Below, one piece after another: positions 1 to 9,290 of a DNA stretch of 64,000 nucleotides. Both the position numbers and the translations under genes were made by a program. The stretch spans positions 1,984,001-2,048,000 of the forward strand of contig NZ_CP044232.1 in assembly GCF_008727775.1 (NCBI RefSeq), given 5' to 3'. The notes below the pieces were generated by a model that saw only the letters and a program-made list of their open reading frames with translations, did no database searches and was not told where the DNA came from. Position 1 is the stretch's first letter. Each line of letters opens with the position of its first letter. Origin of the DNA: Microbacterium lushaniae (GTDB lineage: Bacteria; Actinomycetota; Actinomycetes; Actinomycetales; Microbacteriaceae).

Positions 1-1140
1 CGCTGCGGTCGGGCTTGATGTAGTGCCCTTCTGTGATCGCGCTCGATCCGTGGCCGAGGAAGGTGGCGGCAGCGTCGGCGCTCGCCCCGCGCGCGATAAC
101 CGTTGCACCGGTCCGTCGGTACCAGCGCAACGTGATCCGCTCCCCCACGAGATCTGCCAGCTCGAGGAACGCTCGGAAGGCCCGTCGCACATTGAACAGG
201 CTCAGTGGCTTGCTCGCACGATTGGCGAAGATGGTCCGTGTCGGATCGATGGCCGAGATGCCGGCAAGCCGTGCACGAAGGACGTCCGCGGCGAAGTCGG
301 GGACCGCGATTCGGCGGATGGAGTGCTCGGACTTGGGGTGGTCTTGGCGTACGGCCCCGCTGCCGGTGCGCAACACGACCGTCCCCTTCACCGAGATCGT
401 CATCCCGCTGGGACCGTCCTCGACATCGCACACGCGGAGAGCGAGGCACTCACCGATGCGCAACGCAGTGCCGAGGAGCACTTCGATGACGTCGCGCACT
501 TGACCGTCGGGCTTCGGACCCTTCACGTCCGGTCCCGTCCGCCACCGAGTCGCGGCGTCGCGGCGTCGCGGATGGCGCTGATCTGCGCCACGGTCAGCGC
601 TTGCGGCTCGCCCTTCGGCCGACGCAGCGGACTCGTTCCCTGCACCGGGTTCCGCGGGATGGCATCGTGCCGGAGCGCGAAACCGAAGAGGAGATTGAGC
701 ATGGTCCGCGAGTGCTTCGCTCGCGAGTATGACACCGCGCGCTCGGAGCGGAGGAACCATTCGACCCGCCCCGTCGTGATCTCGCCCAGCGTGAAGTGCT
801 CGAACTGAGGCAGCACGTGGAGACGGAGATCGTCACGGTAGTTCTCCTTTGTCCCATCGGATAGCTTCTGCAGCTCGAGGTCCTCGAGCCACAGGCCGGC
901 GAGATCCCGGAAGGAGCTGGTGAGGTCGAGCAATCCCCCGGTCCCGAAACCGGGCCGTTCGAGCAGACGCTGCCTCAACCTCGCTCGAGCTGCCGAGCCC
1001 GTGCGGGCGGCGCCCGTCACTCTCCGCAAGCGCCCGTCGGCGTCGCGAATCCGCGCCAACGCCACGTACGACGATCCTCGCCTCCTGACACTGATGGTTC
1101 CGTATGAACCGATCTGGGTGCGCGGCCGCCCCCCGTTCAC
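1..1140 (-). pseudogene. int: Tyrosine recombinase (integrase), frameshifted and cut by the window edge
   Basis: Phage/ICE-type integrase for site-specific recombination. It reads from GTG 1140 (GGGGGAG just upstream, 20 nt after the excisionase stop) through a SAM-like core-binding domain (FRDLAGLWLEDLELQ) to about base 575. There an 8-bp tandem repeat shifts the frame and the ORF stops at 523. The catalytic half continues in another frame to base 1: first catalytic Arg in TALRIGE, RWYRRTGA at box II (the first His of HxxR appears to be Arg), LGHGSS, and the nucleophile Tyr in EGHY. Removing one 8-bp unit rejoins the halves as ...IRDAATRWRTGPDVKG..., about 376 residues before the edge, near full length for the family. 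The gene is therefore broken in one place only. The domain identity is clear; whether the shift is real or a sequencing error is open. Confidence 0.85.
549..571. repeat. 8-bp tandem repeat breaking the integrase frame
   Basis: GTCGCGGC occurs at 549-556 and 557-564, followed by a partial third copy (GTCGCGG, 565-571). Deleting one unit restores the integrase reading frame, so this looks like replication slippage. Confidence 0.85.
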
Positions 1141-1160
1141 AACACTCCCCCGCTGTGTCG

Positions 1161-1478
1161 CTACTCGTCTGCCAGCTCCATTCGGTGCACCCATGCGTCG
1201 ATCTCGCTCTTGCGAAATCTCAGCTGCGTGCCGACGCGGAATCCACGGGGTCCACGGCCCTTGCTCCGCAGGTCGTAGATCGTCTGGACGGAGACCTTCA
1301 GCTCGGCAGCAAGCTCGGCCAACGAGACGTAGTTCCCGTGTCCTGACTCGGAGGCGCCAACAGCGTCCATATAGCGAAGGTGCGCGTCCCTTTCCGCGTA
1401 CCTTCCAGATACTTCGAGAAGGTCCGAGAGCGCACTGCGGCGCTCCGGTGAAGTGTCCAGTAAACGACGACCAAACAT
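1161..1478 (-). CDS. xis: Excisionase-like helix-turn-helix protein
   Basis: 105 residues. The C-terminal half (about residues 50-97) reads YVSLAELAAELKVSVQTIYDLRSKGRGP followed by FRVGTQLRFRKSEIDAWV, the MerR-like winged helix of excisionases and small phage DNA-binding proteins. The N-terminal 45 residues show no recognised domain. ATG 1478 has AGGGAG 5 nt upstream, which decides the start. It lies directly upstream of the integrase gene, as in many integrative elements. It probably bends attachment-site DNA to direct excision; it could instead be a general repressor. The gene looks intact. Confidence 0.75.
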   Translation of the reverse strand: MFGRRLLDTSPERRSALSDLLEVSGRYAERDAHLRYMDAVGASESGHGNYVSLAELAAELKVSVQTIYDLRSKGRGPRGFRVGTQLRFRKSEIDAWVHRMELADE

Positions 1479-1527
1479 CCAAGCTCCCTGATCAGAGAGT
1501 GAAGATTCGGTGCTTTACCGGGAGTTT

Positions 1528-1560
1528 TGGTGGACCTGAGGGGACTCGAACCCCTGACCC
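1528..1560. other. Probable attachment-site region at the tRNA-Ala 3' end
   Basis: The integrase and excisionase genes lie immediately beyond the 3' end of tRNA-Ala, the classic target of tyrosine integrases. The crossover core is expected within the T-arm/acceptor part of the tRNA. The second copy would be left of base 1, so the limits are inferred. Confidence 0.45.
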
Positions 1561-1603
1561 CCTGCATGCCATGCAGGTGCGCTACCAGCTGCGCCACAGG
1601 CCC
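1528..1603 (-). tRNA. tRNA-Ala(GGC)
   Basis: A 76-nt cloverleaf with encoded CCA. The acceptor stem GGGCCTG/CAGGTCC has one G-U pair, the anticodon stem is CCTGC/GCAGG with loop ATGGCAT (anticodon GGC), and the T-loop is TTCGAGT. The gene is intact although it borders an integrated element. Confidence 0.97.
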
Positions 1604-1631
1604 GGATGCTGCCTCACGAGGCAACCCCCCA

Positions 1632-1637
1632 AGGTTA
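1632..1637 (-). promoter_or_regulatory. -10 element of tRNA-Ala
   Basis: TAACCT on the minus strand, about 28 nt before the mature tRNA 5' end. No convincing -35 was seen. Confidence 0.45.
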
Positions 1638-1714
1638 CTACATTCCGAGACCTCGCTCGAACCAGCACGGGCGTCGGCGGTGCCGGATATGGTGCTCACA
1701 ACGAAGGGAATGCC

Positions 1715-2149
1715 ATGCCCTCACTCGGCAACATCGTGTTCTACGCCGACGATCCGCCCGCGCTCGCGCGGTTCTGGTCCGACGTCTTCAGGTACCCGCA
1801 TTCGACGTTCGACGGTGAGCTGCGCGAAGCCCTGCTCGCGAGCGGCCTGACCGAAGACGACCTCGCACGACGCGGGCTCGCCGAAGATCCCTCCGGCCGC
1901 GGGCCGCGCCTGTTCTTCCACCATGCCGACGGGCCGAAGACCGACCGCAATCGCATCCACATCGACGTCACCGCCGACCGTCCCGACGGCCAGCTGCAGA
2001 TCTCGCCGGAGCTGCTGGATGCGGAGAAGGACCGGCTCGTGGGGCTCGGCGCGCAGGTCGTGCGCCTCGTGGAGCAGAACTGGGGACCGTGGCCCGAACG
2101 CTATTGGCAGATGCGCGACCCGGAGGGGAACGAGTTCTGCCTGCAGTGA
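1715..2149 (+). CDS. Glyoxalase/bleomycin-resistance-like (VOC) protein
   Basis: 144 residues in one vicinal-oxygen-chelate-like unit. It starts SLGNIVFYADDPPALARFWSDVFRY and ends ERYWQMRDPEGNEFCLQ, the usual beta-alpha-beta-beta-beta pattern of glyoxalase-like proteins, with a histidine in RNRIHIDV. The substrate cannot be read from sequence; many such actinobacterial proteins are uncharacterised dioxygenase- or glyoxalase-like enzymes. ATG 1715 has GAAGGGA upstream. The gene stands alone, divergent from tRNA-Ala and convergent with rsfS. Confidence 0.85.
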   Translation: MPSLGNIVFYADDPPALARFWSDVFRYPHSTFDGELREALLASGLTEDDLARRGLAEDPSGRGPRLFFHHADGPKTDRNRIHIDVTADRPDGQLQISPELLDAEKDRLVGLGAQVVRLVEQNWGPWPERYWQMRDPEGNEFCLQ

Positions 2150-2161
2150 GCGGGGCGGGGG

Positions 2162-2533
2162 CTATTCCGCGGGCGTAGGCAGGTCGATCGGCACGAGCGG
2201 GCAGTCCTTCCAGAGCCGCTCGAGACCGTAGTACACGCGCTCCTGCTCGTGGAAGACGTGTACGACGAGGTCGCCGAAGTCCAGCAGGATCCAGCGGGAC
2301 TCGGCGCGACCCTCGCGGCGCAGCCGCTTGTGGCCGGCCTCCAGCAGCTTGGCCTCGACCTCGTCGGCGATCGCAGCGACATTCCGCTCGTTGCGCCCGG
2401 TGGCCAGCAGGAAGATGTCGACCAGCGGGAGCGGTTGCGACACATCCAGGGCGATGAGATCTTCGGCGCCCTTGGAGTCGGCCGCGTGGGCGGCGACGTC
2501 GAGCATCGTGCGGGAGGACTCGGTGGCGGCCAT
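2162..2533 (-). CDS. rsfS: Ribosome silencing factor RsfS
   Basis: 123 residues of the RsfS/Iojap family, which binds ribosomal protein L14 and blocks joining of 50S and 30S subunits when nutrients are scarce. Diagnostic stretches are DLIALDVSQPLPLVDIFLLATG, a basic helix (HKRLRREG), and RWILLDFGDLVVHVFHEQERVYYGLERLW. ATG 2533 overlaps the upstream stop by one base (TGATG), with GGAG 7 nt before it. It is the last gene of the rplU-to-rsfS operon; nadD-rsfS linkage is common in bacteria. Confidence 0.95.
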   Translation of the reverse strand: MAATESSRTMLDVAAHAADSKGAEDLIALDVSQPLPLVDIFLLATGRNERNVAAIADEVEAKLLEAGHKRLRREGRAESRWILLDFGDLVVHVFHEQERVYYGLERLWKDCPLVPIDLPTPAE

Positions 2534-3618
2534 CAGAACACTCCGGTCGTCACGGCGAGGATGAGTACGCCCACCAGGGCGAGGGCGAGCACACCGGCGG
2601 TGATGACCAGCGCCAGCATGAGCTTGTTGCCCTTCTCCGGGGCGGGGGGACGGATGATCTCTTCGCCGGAGTGCCGGGCCGTGCTGATCGCGGCGCTGGC
2701 GGCGATGGGTGTCGGGGAGGAGGAGGCCGGCAGCTCTCCGTCGATCAGGGTGGCGTCGACATCCTTGCCGTCGGTGGTTCCGTGGGCGTGTCCGTTGGAT
2801 CCCAGCCCCGCGGGCAGGTCGAACGATCCCGTGATGAGCACCTCGCCGGTGGCCGAGATCGGTGAGAGCGGCGTGGCTGCAGGGGTCTGCGAGAGGATCA
2901 GGGCGTTGGGCGTGGATGTGGATCCCGATCCCGATCCGCTCCGCGCGATCAGCTGGTCGAACGACGGCGGGATCGAGACCGGCGGCTGCTCGCCGGCGAG
3001 AAGACCCGATCCCAGCTCCGGGTTCACCACCGAGGCCGCAGGCGCGTCCTCTGGCTCGGACTCGAGCTCGGGCTCACTCTCAGGCTCGGAGTCGGACTCG
3101 GACTCGGACTCGGTGAGGCTCGTCAGGTCGTGGGCGGGGCCGCCGTGATCGGACGTCGGCACGGCAGAGGCCGGCACTGCCGACACCGGCTCGGCTGCAG
3201 CATCCGTCTCTTCGGGCCTGTCCTCGTCGTCCGCGGGATCCGCCGCAGCCGTCGCCGGCTCGGTCGCCGGCGGGACGACCGTCGCCGCGTGCACGGGGAT
3301 CGCGTCGACCTGGATGACGGGGACGGACGCCGTGCGGATGCGCTCCTGCGTGCGGGCCTGCCGCCGGGTCAGCGGCGACACTCCGAGATCGACGGCGGCC
3401 TCGGGCAGCGGCGCCGGAGGCACGGGAGCGGGATCGGCCGCACGCGGAAGCGGAGTTGCGACGACGGGGACGGAAGGTTCGGGTGCAGGGGTCTCGCGGA
3501 CGTCGTCATCGACCTCCGCGCCGGCCGGCGGGATGATCGGGGTGGCCCCGGTGGCGCGGATCTCGCGCAGACGGCGACGGGTCAGTGGGGTGGATTCGGG
3601 CTGATCTGATGTGCTCAT
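2533..3618 (-). CDS. Acidic, disordered protein with one C-terminal membrane helix
   Basis: 361 residues, function unknown. Residues 1-330 are low-complexity, rich in Pro, Ala, Glu and Ser, with an alternating Glu/Ser-Asp tract ([19 protein letters not shown]) and a GSGSGS tract encoded by tandem GATCCC hexamers. Two short basic motifs recur, [11 protein letters not shown] near the N-terminus and [14 protein letters not shown] about 80 residues later. About residues 332-358 form one hydrophobic helix near the C-terminus, so the chain probably sits in the cytoplasm as a tail-anchored protein. It overlaps nadD by ATGA and rsfS by one base, implying translational coupling. The start at 3618 is set by the nadD overlap. 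Confidence 0.8.
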   Translation of the reverse strand: MSTSDQPESTPLTRRRLREIRATGATPIIPPAGAEVDDDVRETPAPEPSVPVVATPLPRAADPAPVPPAPLPEAAVDLGVSPLTRRQARTQERIRTASVPVIQVDAIPVHAATVVPPATEPATAAADPADDEDRPEETDAAAEPVSAVPASAVPTSDHGGPAHDLTSLTESESESDSEPESEPELESEPEDAPAASVVNPELGSGLLAGEQPPVSIPPSFDQLIARSGSGSGSTSTPNALILSQTPAATPLSPISATGEVLITGSFDLPAGLGSNGHAHGTTDGKDVDATLIDGELPASSSPTPIAASAAISTARHSGEEIIRPPAPEKGNKLMLALVITAGVLALALVGVLILAVTTGVF

Positions 3619-4211
3619 GCCTTGCTCCGATAGAGGTGATGCTTTGCGATGTACTGGACGACCCCGTCGGGGACGAGGTACCACACGGGATGACCTTGAC
3701 GCACGCGATCACGGCAGTCGGTCGACGAGATCGAGAGCGCGGGGATCTCGAGTTGGCTGACGTCGTCGGTGGGCAAGCCTTCCGTGTTCAGTACGTGGCC
3801 GGGTCGTGAGACTGCGACGAAGTGCGCGAGGTCCCACAACTCATCATGGTCCCTCCAACTGAGAATCTGCGCCACCGCGTCGGCACCGGAGATGAAGAAC
3901 AGCTCGGCGTCGGGTCGCTGGGCCTTCAAATCGCGGAGGGTGTCGATCGTGTAGGTCACTCCCCCGCGGTCGATGTCGACGCGGCTGACCGTGAACTGCG
4001 GGTTCGACGCCGTCGCGACGACCGTCATGAGGTAGCGGTGCTCGCTGGAGGTGACGTGCTCCTTGTGCCACGGCAGTCCCGTGGGGACGAACACGACCTC
4101 GTCGAGGTCGAAGCTCTGCGCGACCTCGCTGGCGGCGACCAGGTGGCCATGGTGAATGGGATCGAACGTCCCACCCATGACCCCGATCCGCGGCGCGCGC
4201 TCCCCCGACAT
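3615..4211 (-). CDS. nadD: Nicotinate-nucleotide adenylyltransferase
   Basis: 198 residues. It transfers AMP from ATP to nicotinate mononucleotide to form deamido-NAD, a key step shared by de novo and salvage NAD synthesis. The nucleotidyltransferase signature [12 protein letters not shown] lies at residues 13-24, with PWHKEH for substrate contact, FISGADA in the core and ISSTDCR near the end as the second ATP motif. Length is normal. A TAGGCC hexamer lies 6 nt before ATG 4211 and begins with the TAG stop of the previous gene, so a weak internal leaderless promoter is possible; otherwise it is read with the operon. Confidence 0.96.
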   Translation of the reverse strand: MSGERAPRIGVMGGTFDPIHHGHLVAASEVAQSFDLDEVVFVPTGLPWHKEHVTSSEHRYLMTVVATASNPQFTVSRVDIDRGGVTYTIDTLRDLKAQRPDAELFFISGADAVAQILSWRDHDELWDLAHFVAVSRPGHVLNTEGLPTDDVSQLEIPALSISSTDCRDRVRQGHPVWYLVPDGVVQYIAKHHLYRSKA

Positions 4212-4217
4212 CCAGTG

Positions 4218-4223
4218 GGCCTA
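4218..4223 (-). promoter_or_regulatory. Possible weak -10 box built on an upstream TAG stop
   Basis: TAGGCC lies 6 nt before the nadD start; its TAG is the stop codon of the preceding gene. It lacks the final T of TAnnnT, so it is the weakest of the four such cases here. Confidence 0.25.
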
Positions 4224-4442
4224 GTGGCCGTGTCCCTCGCGGCTCGGCGCGGGGTGAGTGCGCGCGTAGGCCTCCGCCTTCGGCGCGTGGCGGTTCGCGA
4301 CGTTGCGGTAGGACAGCGTGACGATCCCGAGGAAGGCGAACACGACCAGCGCCACCGCTCCGTACCAGAACGTCTCCAGAGCGACGTTCCCGTGGTGCTC
4401 CGCCTCCGCGGCAGCGAAGGCGATCAAGGTGGCGGTGGTCAT
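4221..4442 (-). CDS. Small single-span membrane protein
   Basis: 73 residues of unknown function. A short N-terminal stretch with EAEHHGN is followed by one membrane helix (about residues 25-44, FWYGAVALVVFAFLGIVTLS) and a basic, His-rich tail ending REGHGH. ATG 4442 has GGAG about 6 nt upstream. It sits between proA and nadD, and the His-rich tail could bind metal, though that is a guess. Confidence 0.7.
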   Translation of the reverse strand: MTTATLIAFAAAEAEHHGNVALETFWYGAVALVVFAFLGIVTLSYRNVANRHAPKAEAYARTHPAPSREGHGH

Positions 4443-4491
4443 CCGGTCTCCGTTCGGGTCGAGCGCGGCGCGCCCTGCCATTTTAGTGCGC

Positions 4492-5751
4492 TCACGCGCG
4501 GATCTGCCCGTCACCGCGCGCCAGCCACTTGGAACTGGTCAGCTCGGCCAGACCCATGGGTCCGCGGGCGTGAAGCTTCTGGGTCGAGATCCCGACCTCG
4601 GCGCCGAAACCGAACTCCCCGCCGTCGGTGAACCGCGTCGAGGCGTTCACCATCACGACCGCGGAGTCCACCTCCGCCAGGAACCGCTCGGCGTGGCCGG
4701 GGTCTTCGGTGATTATCGACTCGGTGTGGTGGGTCGAGTAGCGCCGGATGTGCTCCAGTGCGTCGTCCAGATCGTCCACGACGCGCACGGCCAGGTCAAG
4801 ACTGAGGTACTCCGTCGCCCAGTCCTCCTCGCCGGCGGGGACGGCGGCGGGATGCATCCGCACCACCGACTCGTCTCCGTGCACCGTCACACCGGCCTCC
4901 GCCAGCGCCGCCAGGACGCCGGGGAGCACGCGCTCGGCGGCGTCGCGGTGCACGAGCACCGTCTCCACCGCGTTGCACACGCTCGGCCGCTGCGCCTTGG
5001 CGTTGACGATGATGTCGCGGGCCCAGTCCGCGCGTGCGCTGGCGTCCACGAGGATGTGCACGACGCCGGCACCGGTCTCGATGACCGGAACGAGCGACTC
5101 GGTCACGACGGTCTCGATCAGCTGCGCACTCCCGCGCGGCACGAGCACGTCGACGATCCCGCGCGCCCGCATGAGTTCGCGCGCCCCGTCCCGACCGAAC
5201 TCGTCCACGGTCTGCACCGCTTCGGGGTCGCATCCGAGCTCGCTCAGGGCACCGCGCATGCTGCGCACGAGCGCCGCGTTGGTCCGCTCCGCCGCCGTGC
5301 CGCCGCGCAGGACCACGGCGTTGCCCGATCGCAGCGCGAGCGCGGCGATGTCGACGGTCACGTTCGGGCGCGCCTCGTAGATCGTGCCCACGACACCGAA
5401 CGGCACTGCCACCTTCTGCAGGCGCAGGCCGTTGGGCAGCACTCGCTCGTCGAGCACCCTGCCGACGGGGTCGGGCAGTTCGGCCACGGCGCGCACGGCG
5501 TCGGCCAGCGCCGCCACGCGGGGCCGGTCAAGGCGCAGCCGGTCCAGCAGCGCGTCGCCGATGGCCTGCTCGCGTCCCCGCTCCAGGTCCTCGGCGTTGG
5601 CCGCGACGATGTCGTCGGTGTCGGCCTCGAGCCGCGCCGCGATCGCGTGCAGCAACTGTTCCTTCGTCGCTCCGTCCAGCAGCCCGATCGAGCGTGACGC
5701 GTCCTTGGCGAGCAGCATCCGCTCGCGCGCGGAGGTGGCGACGGTGGTCAT
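4492..5751 (-). CDS. proA: Gamma-glutamyl phosphate reductase (glutamate-5-semialdehyde dehydrogenase)
   Basis: 419 residues. It reduces gamma-glutamyl phosphate with NADPH to glutamate-5-semialdehyde, the second step of proline synthesis. Family landmarks are PFGVVGTIYEARPNVT, SGNAVVLRGG, the catalytic Cys in QRPSVCNAVET and the C-terminal FTDGGEFGFGAEVGISTQK. Length is typical. It lies 9 nt after proB. A TAGACT hexamer whose first three bases are the proB stop codon sits 6 nt before ATG 5751, so proA may also have its own leaderless transcript. Confidence 0.97.
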   Translation of the reverse strand: MTTVATSARERMLLAKDASRSIGLLDGATKEQLLHAIAARLEADTDDIVAANAEDLERGREQAIGDALLDRLRLDRPRVAALADAVRAVAELPDPVGRVLDERVLPNGLRLQKVAVPFGVVGTIYEARPNVTVDIAALALRSGNAVVLRGGTAAERTNAALVRSMRGALSELGCDPEAVQTVDEFGRDGARELMRARGIVDVLVPRGSAQLIETVVTESLVPVIETGAGVVHILVDASARADWARDIIVNAKAQRPSVCNAVETVLVHRDAAERVLPGVLAALAEAGVTVHGDESVVRMHPAAVPAGEEDWATEYLSLDLAVRVVDDLDDALEHIRRYSTHHTESIITEDPGHAERFLAEVDSAVVMVNASTRFTDGGEFGFGAEVGISTQKLHARGPMGLAELTSSKWLARGDGQIRA

Positions 5752-5760
5752 CGTGTCAGT

Positions 5761-8471
<2,711 letters not shown>

Positions 8472-8486
8472 CTACGTCTCCCTGGC

Positions 8487-8795
8487 TTACTTGATGCCGG
8501 TGATCTTGACGCGCGTGAGGTCCTGGCGGTGCCCCTGGCGCTTCTTGTAACCGGTCTTGTTCTTGAACTTCTGGATCACGATCTTCGGGCCGCGCTCTTC
8601 GCCGAGAACCTCGGCGGTGACGCTCACCTTCGCGAGCTTCTCGGCATCGGTCGTGACAGCGTCACCGTCGACGAGGAGAACCGCGGGAAGCTGCACCTTG
8701 TCGCCCACCGATGCGGCGAGGCGGTCGAGAACGACCACCGAGCCGACCTCGACCTTCTCCTGCCGGCCGCCGGCGCGCACAACTGCGTAAACCAC
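8487..8795 (-). CDS. rplU: 50S ribosomal protein L21
   Basis: 102 residues. The start [20 protein letters not shown] and the end [25 protein letters not shown] are the L21 signatures; it binds 23S rRNA. The start codon is GTG 8795 with AGGTG upstream. First gene of the long operon. Confidence 0.98.
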   Translation of the reverse strand: MVYAVVRAGGRQEKVEVGSVVVLDRLAASVGDKVQLPAVLLVDGDAVTTDAEKLAKVSVTAEVLGEERGPKIVIQKFKNKTGYKKRQGHRQDLTRVKITGIK

Positions 8796-8962
8796 TTCAC
8801 ACCTGTTTCGTTTGGGAGCGCACGGCTCCGGTTTGTCTGATGACGGAAAGTCTTGGTGCGGTTCCCCGTCTCACCGCCCGCGAATCGTCTCATCGCGGGC
8901 ATGGGAGGGGCGAACGCAACGCACCAAGGGTCGAGTTTACCCGATGGCCGAACGCCTGGCAA
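8796..8962 (-). promoter_or_regulatory. rplU operon promoter and leader
   Basis: -35 TTGCCA (8957-8962) and -10 TAAACT (8934-8939) are separated by 17 nt. Transcription would start near 8927, giving a leader of about 130 nt. The leader holds a 7-bp hairpin (CCCGCGA / TCGCGGG within 8877-8899), possibly an autoregulatory site, as is common for ribosomal protein leaders. Confidence 0.65.
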
Positions 8963-8998
8963 AGTGGCGGCTCCAGCCGCGTGTCGGAGCGGCCCCCG

Positions 8999-9004
8999 TA
9001 GGAT
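8999..9004 (+). promoter_or_regulatory. -10 box of the DUF4031 gene
   Basis: TAGGAT ends 6 nt before GTG 9011; no SD is present, so a leaderless transcript is likely. Confidence 0.5.
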
Positions 9005-9010
9005 CTGAGC

Positions 9011-9286
9011 GTGGTGATCCTGATCGATCAGCCGATGTGGCCGGCACACGGGCGCCTGTGGGCGCACCTGGTCAGCGACTCCGATCTCGGCGAGCTCCAC
9101 GCCTTCGCGCAGGCTCACGGCATCCCCCGCCGCAGCTTCGATCTCGACCACTACGACGTGCCCCAGGAGGCGCACGCGAGGCTGGTCGCCGGCGGCGCCG
9201 AACACGTAGACGGCCGCGAGCTCACGCGGCGCCTCATCGCGTCGGGACTGCGGGTTCCGGCGCGCGATCGGCGCCGGAACCGCTGA
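9011..9286 (+). CDS. DUF4031 domain protein
   Basis: 91 residues, function unknown. It begins VVILIDQPMWPAHGRLWAHLVSD and contains HAFAQAHGIPRRSFDLDHYDVP, hallmarks of DUF4031, a small family common in Actinobacteria. The conserved Asp, His and Tyr residues hint at catalysis or metal binding, but none is shown. Start GTG 9011 is chosen for its -10 spacing. It is convergent with rne, 4 nt apart. Confidence 0.8.
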   Translation: MVILIDQPMWPAHGRLWAHLVSDSDLGELHAFAQAHGIPRRSFDLDHYDVPQEAHARLVAGGAEHVDGRELTRRLIASGLRVPARDRRRNR

Positions 9287-9290
9287 TCCC

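Noticed and set aside
2900-3120. Recombination-prone hexamer repeats taken as a regulatory array
   Set aside because: They are in frame and simply encode Glu/Ser and Gly/Ser dipeptides of a disordered protein.
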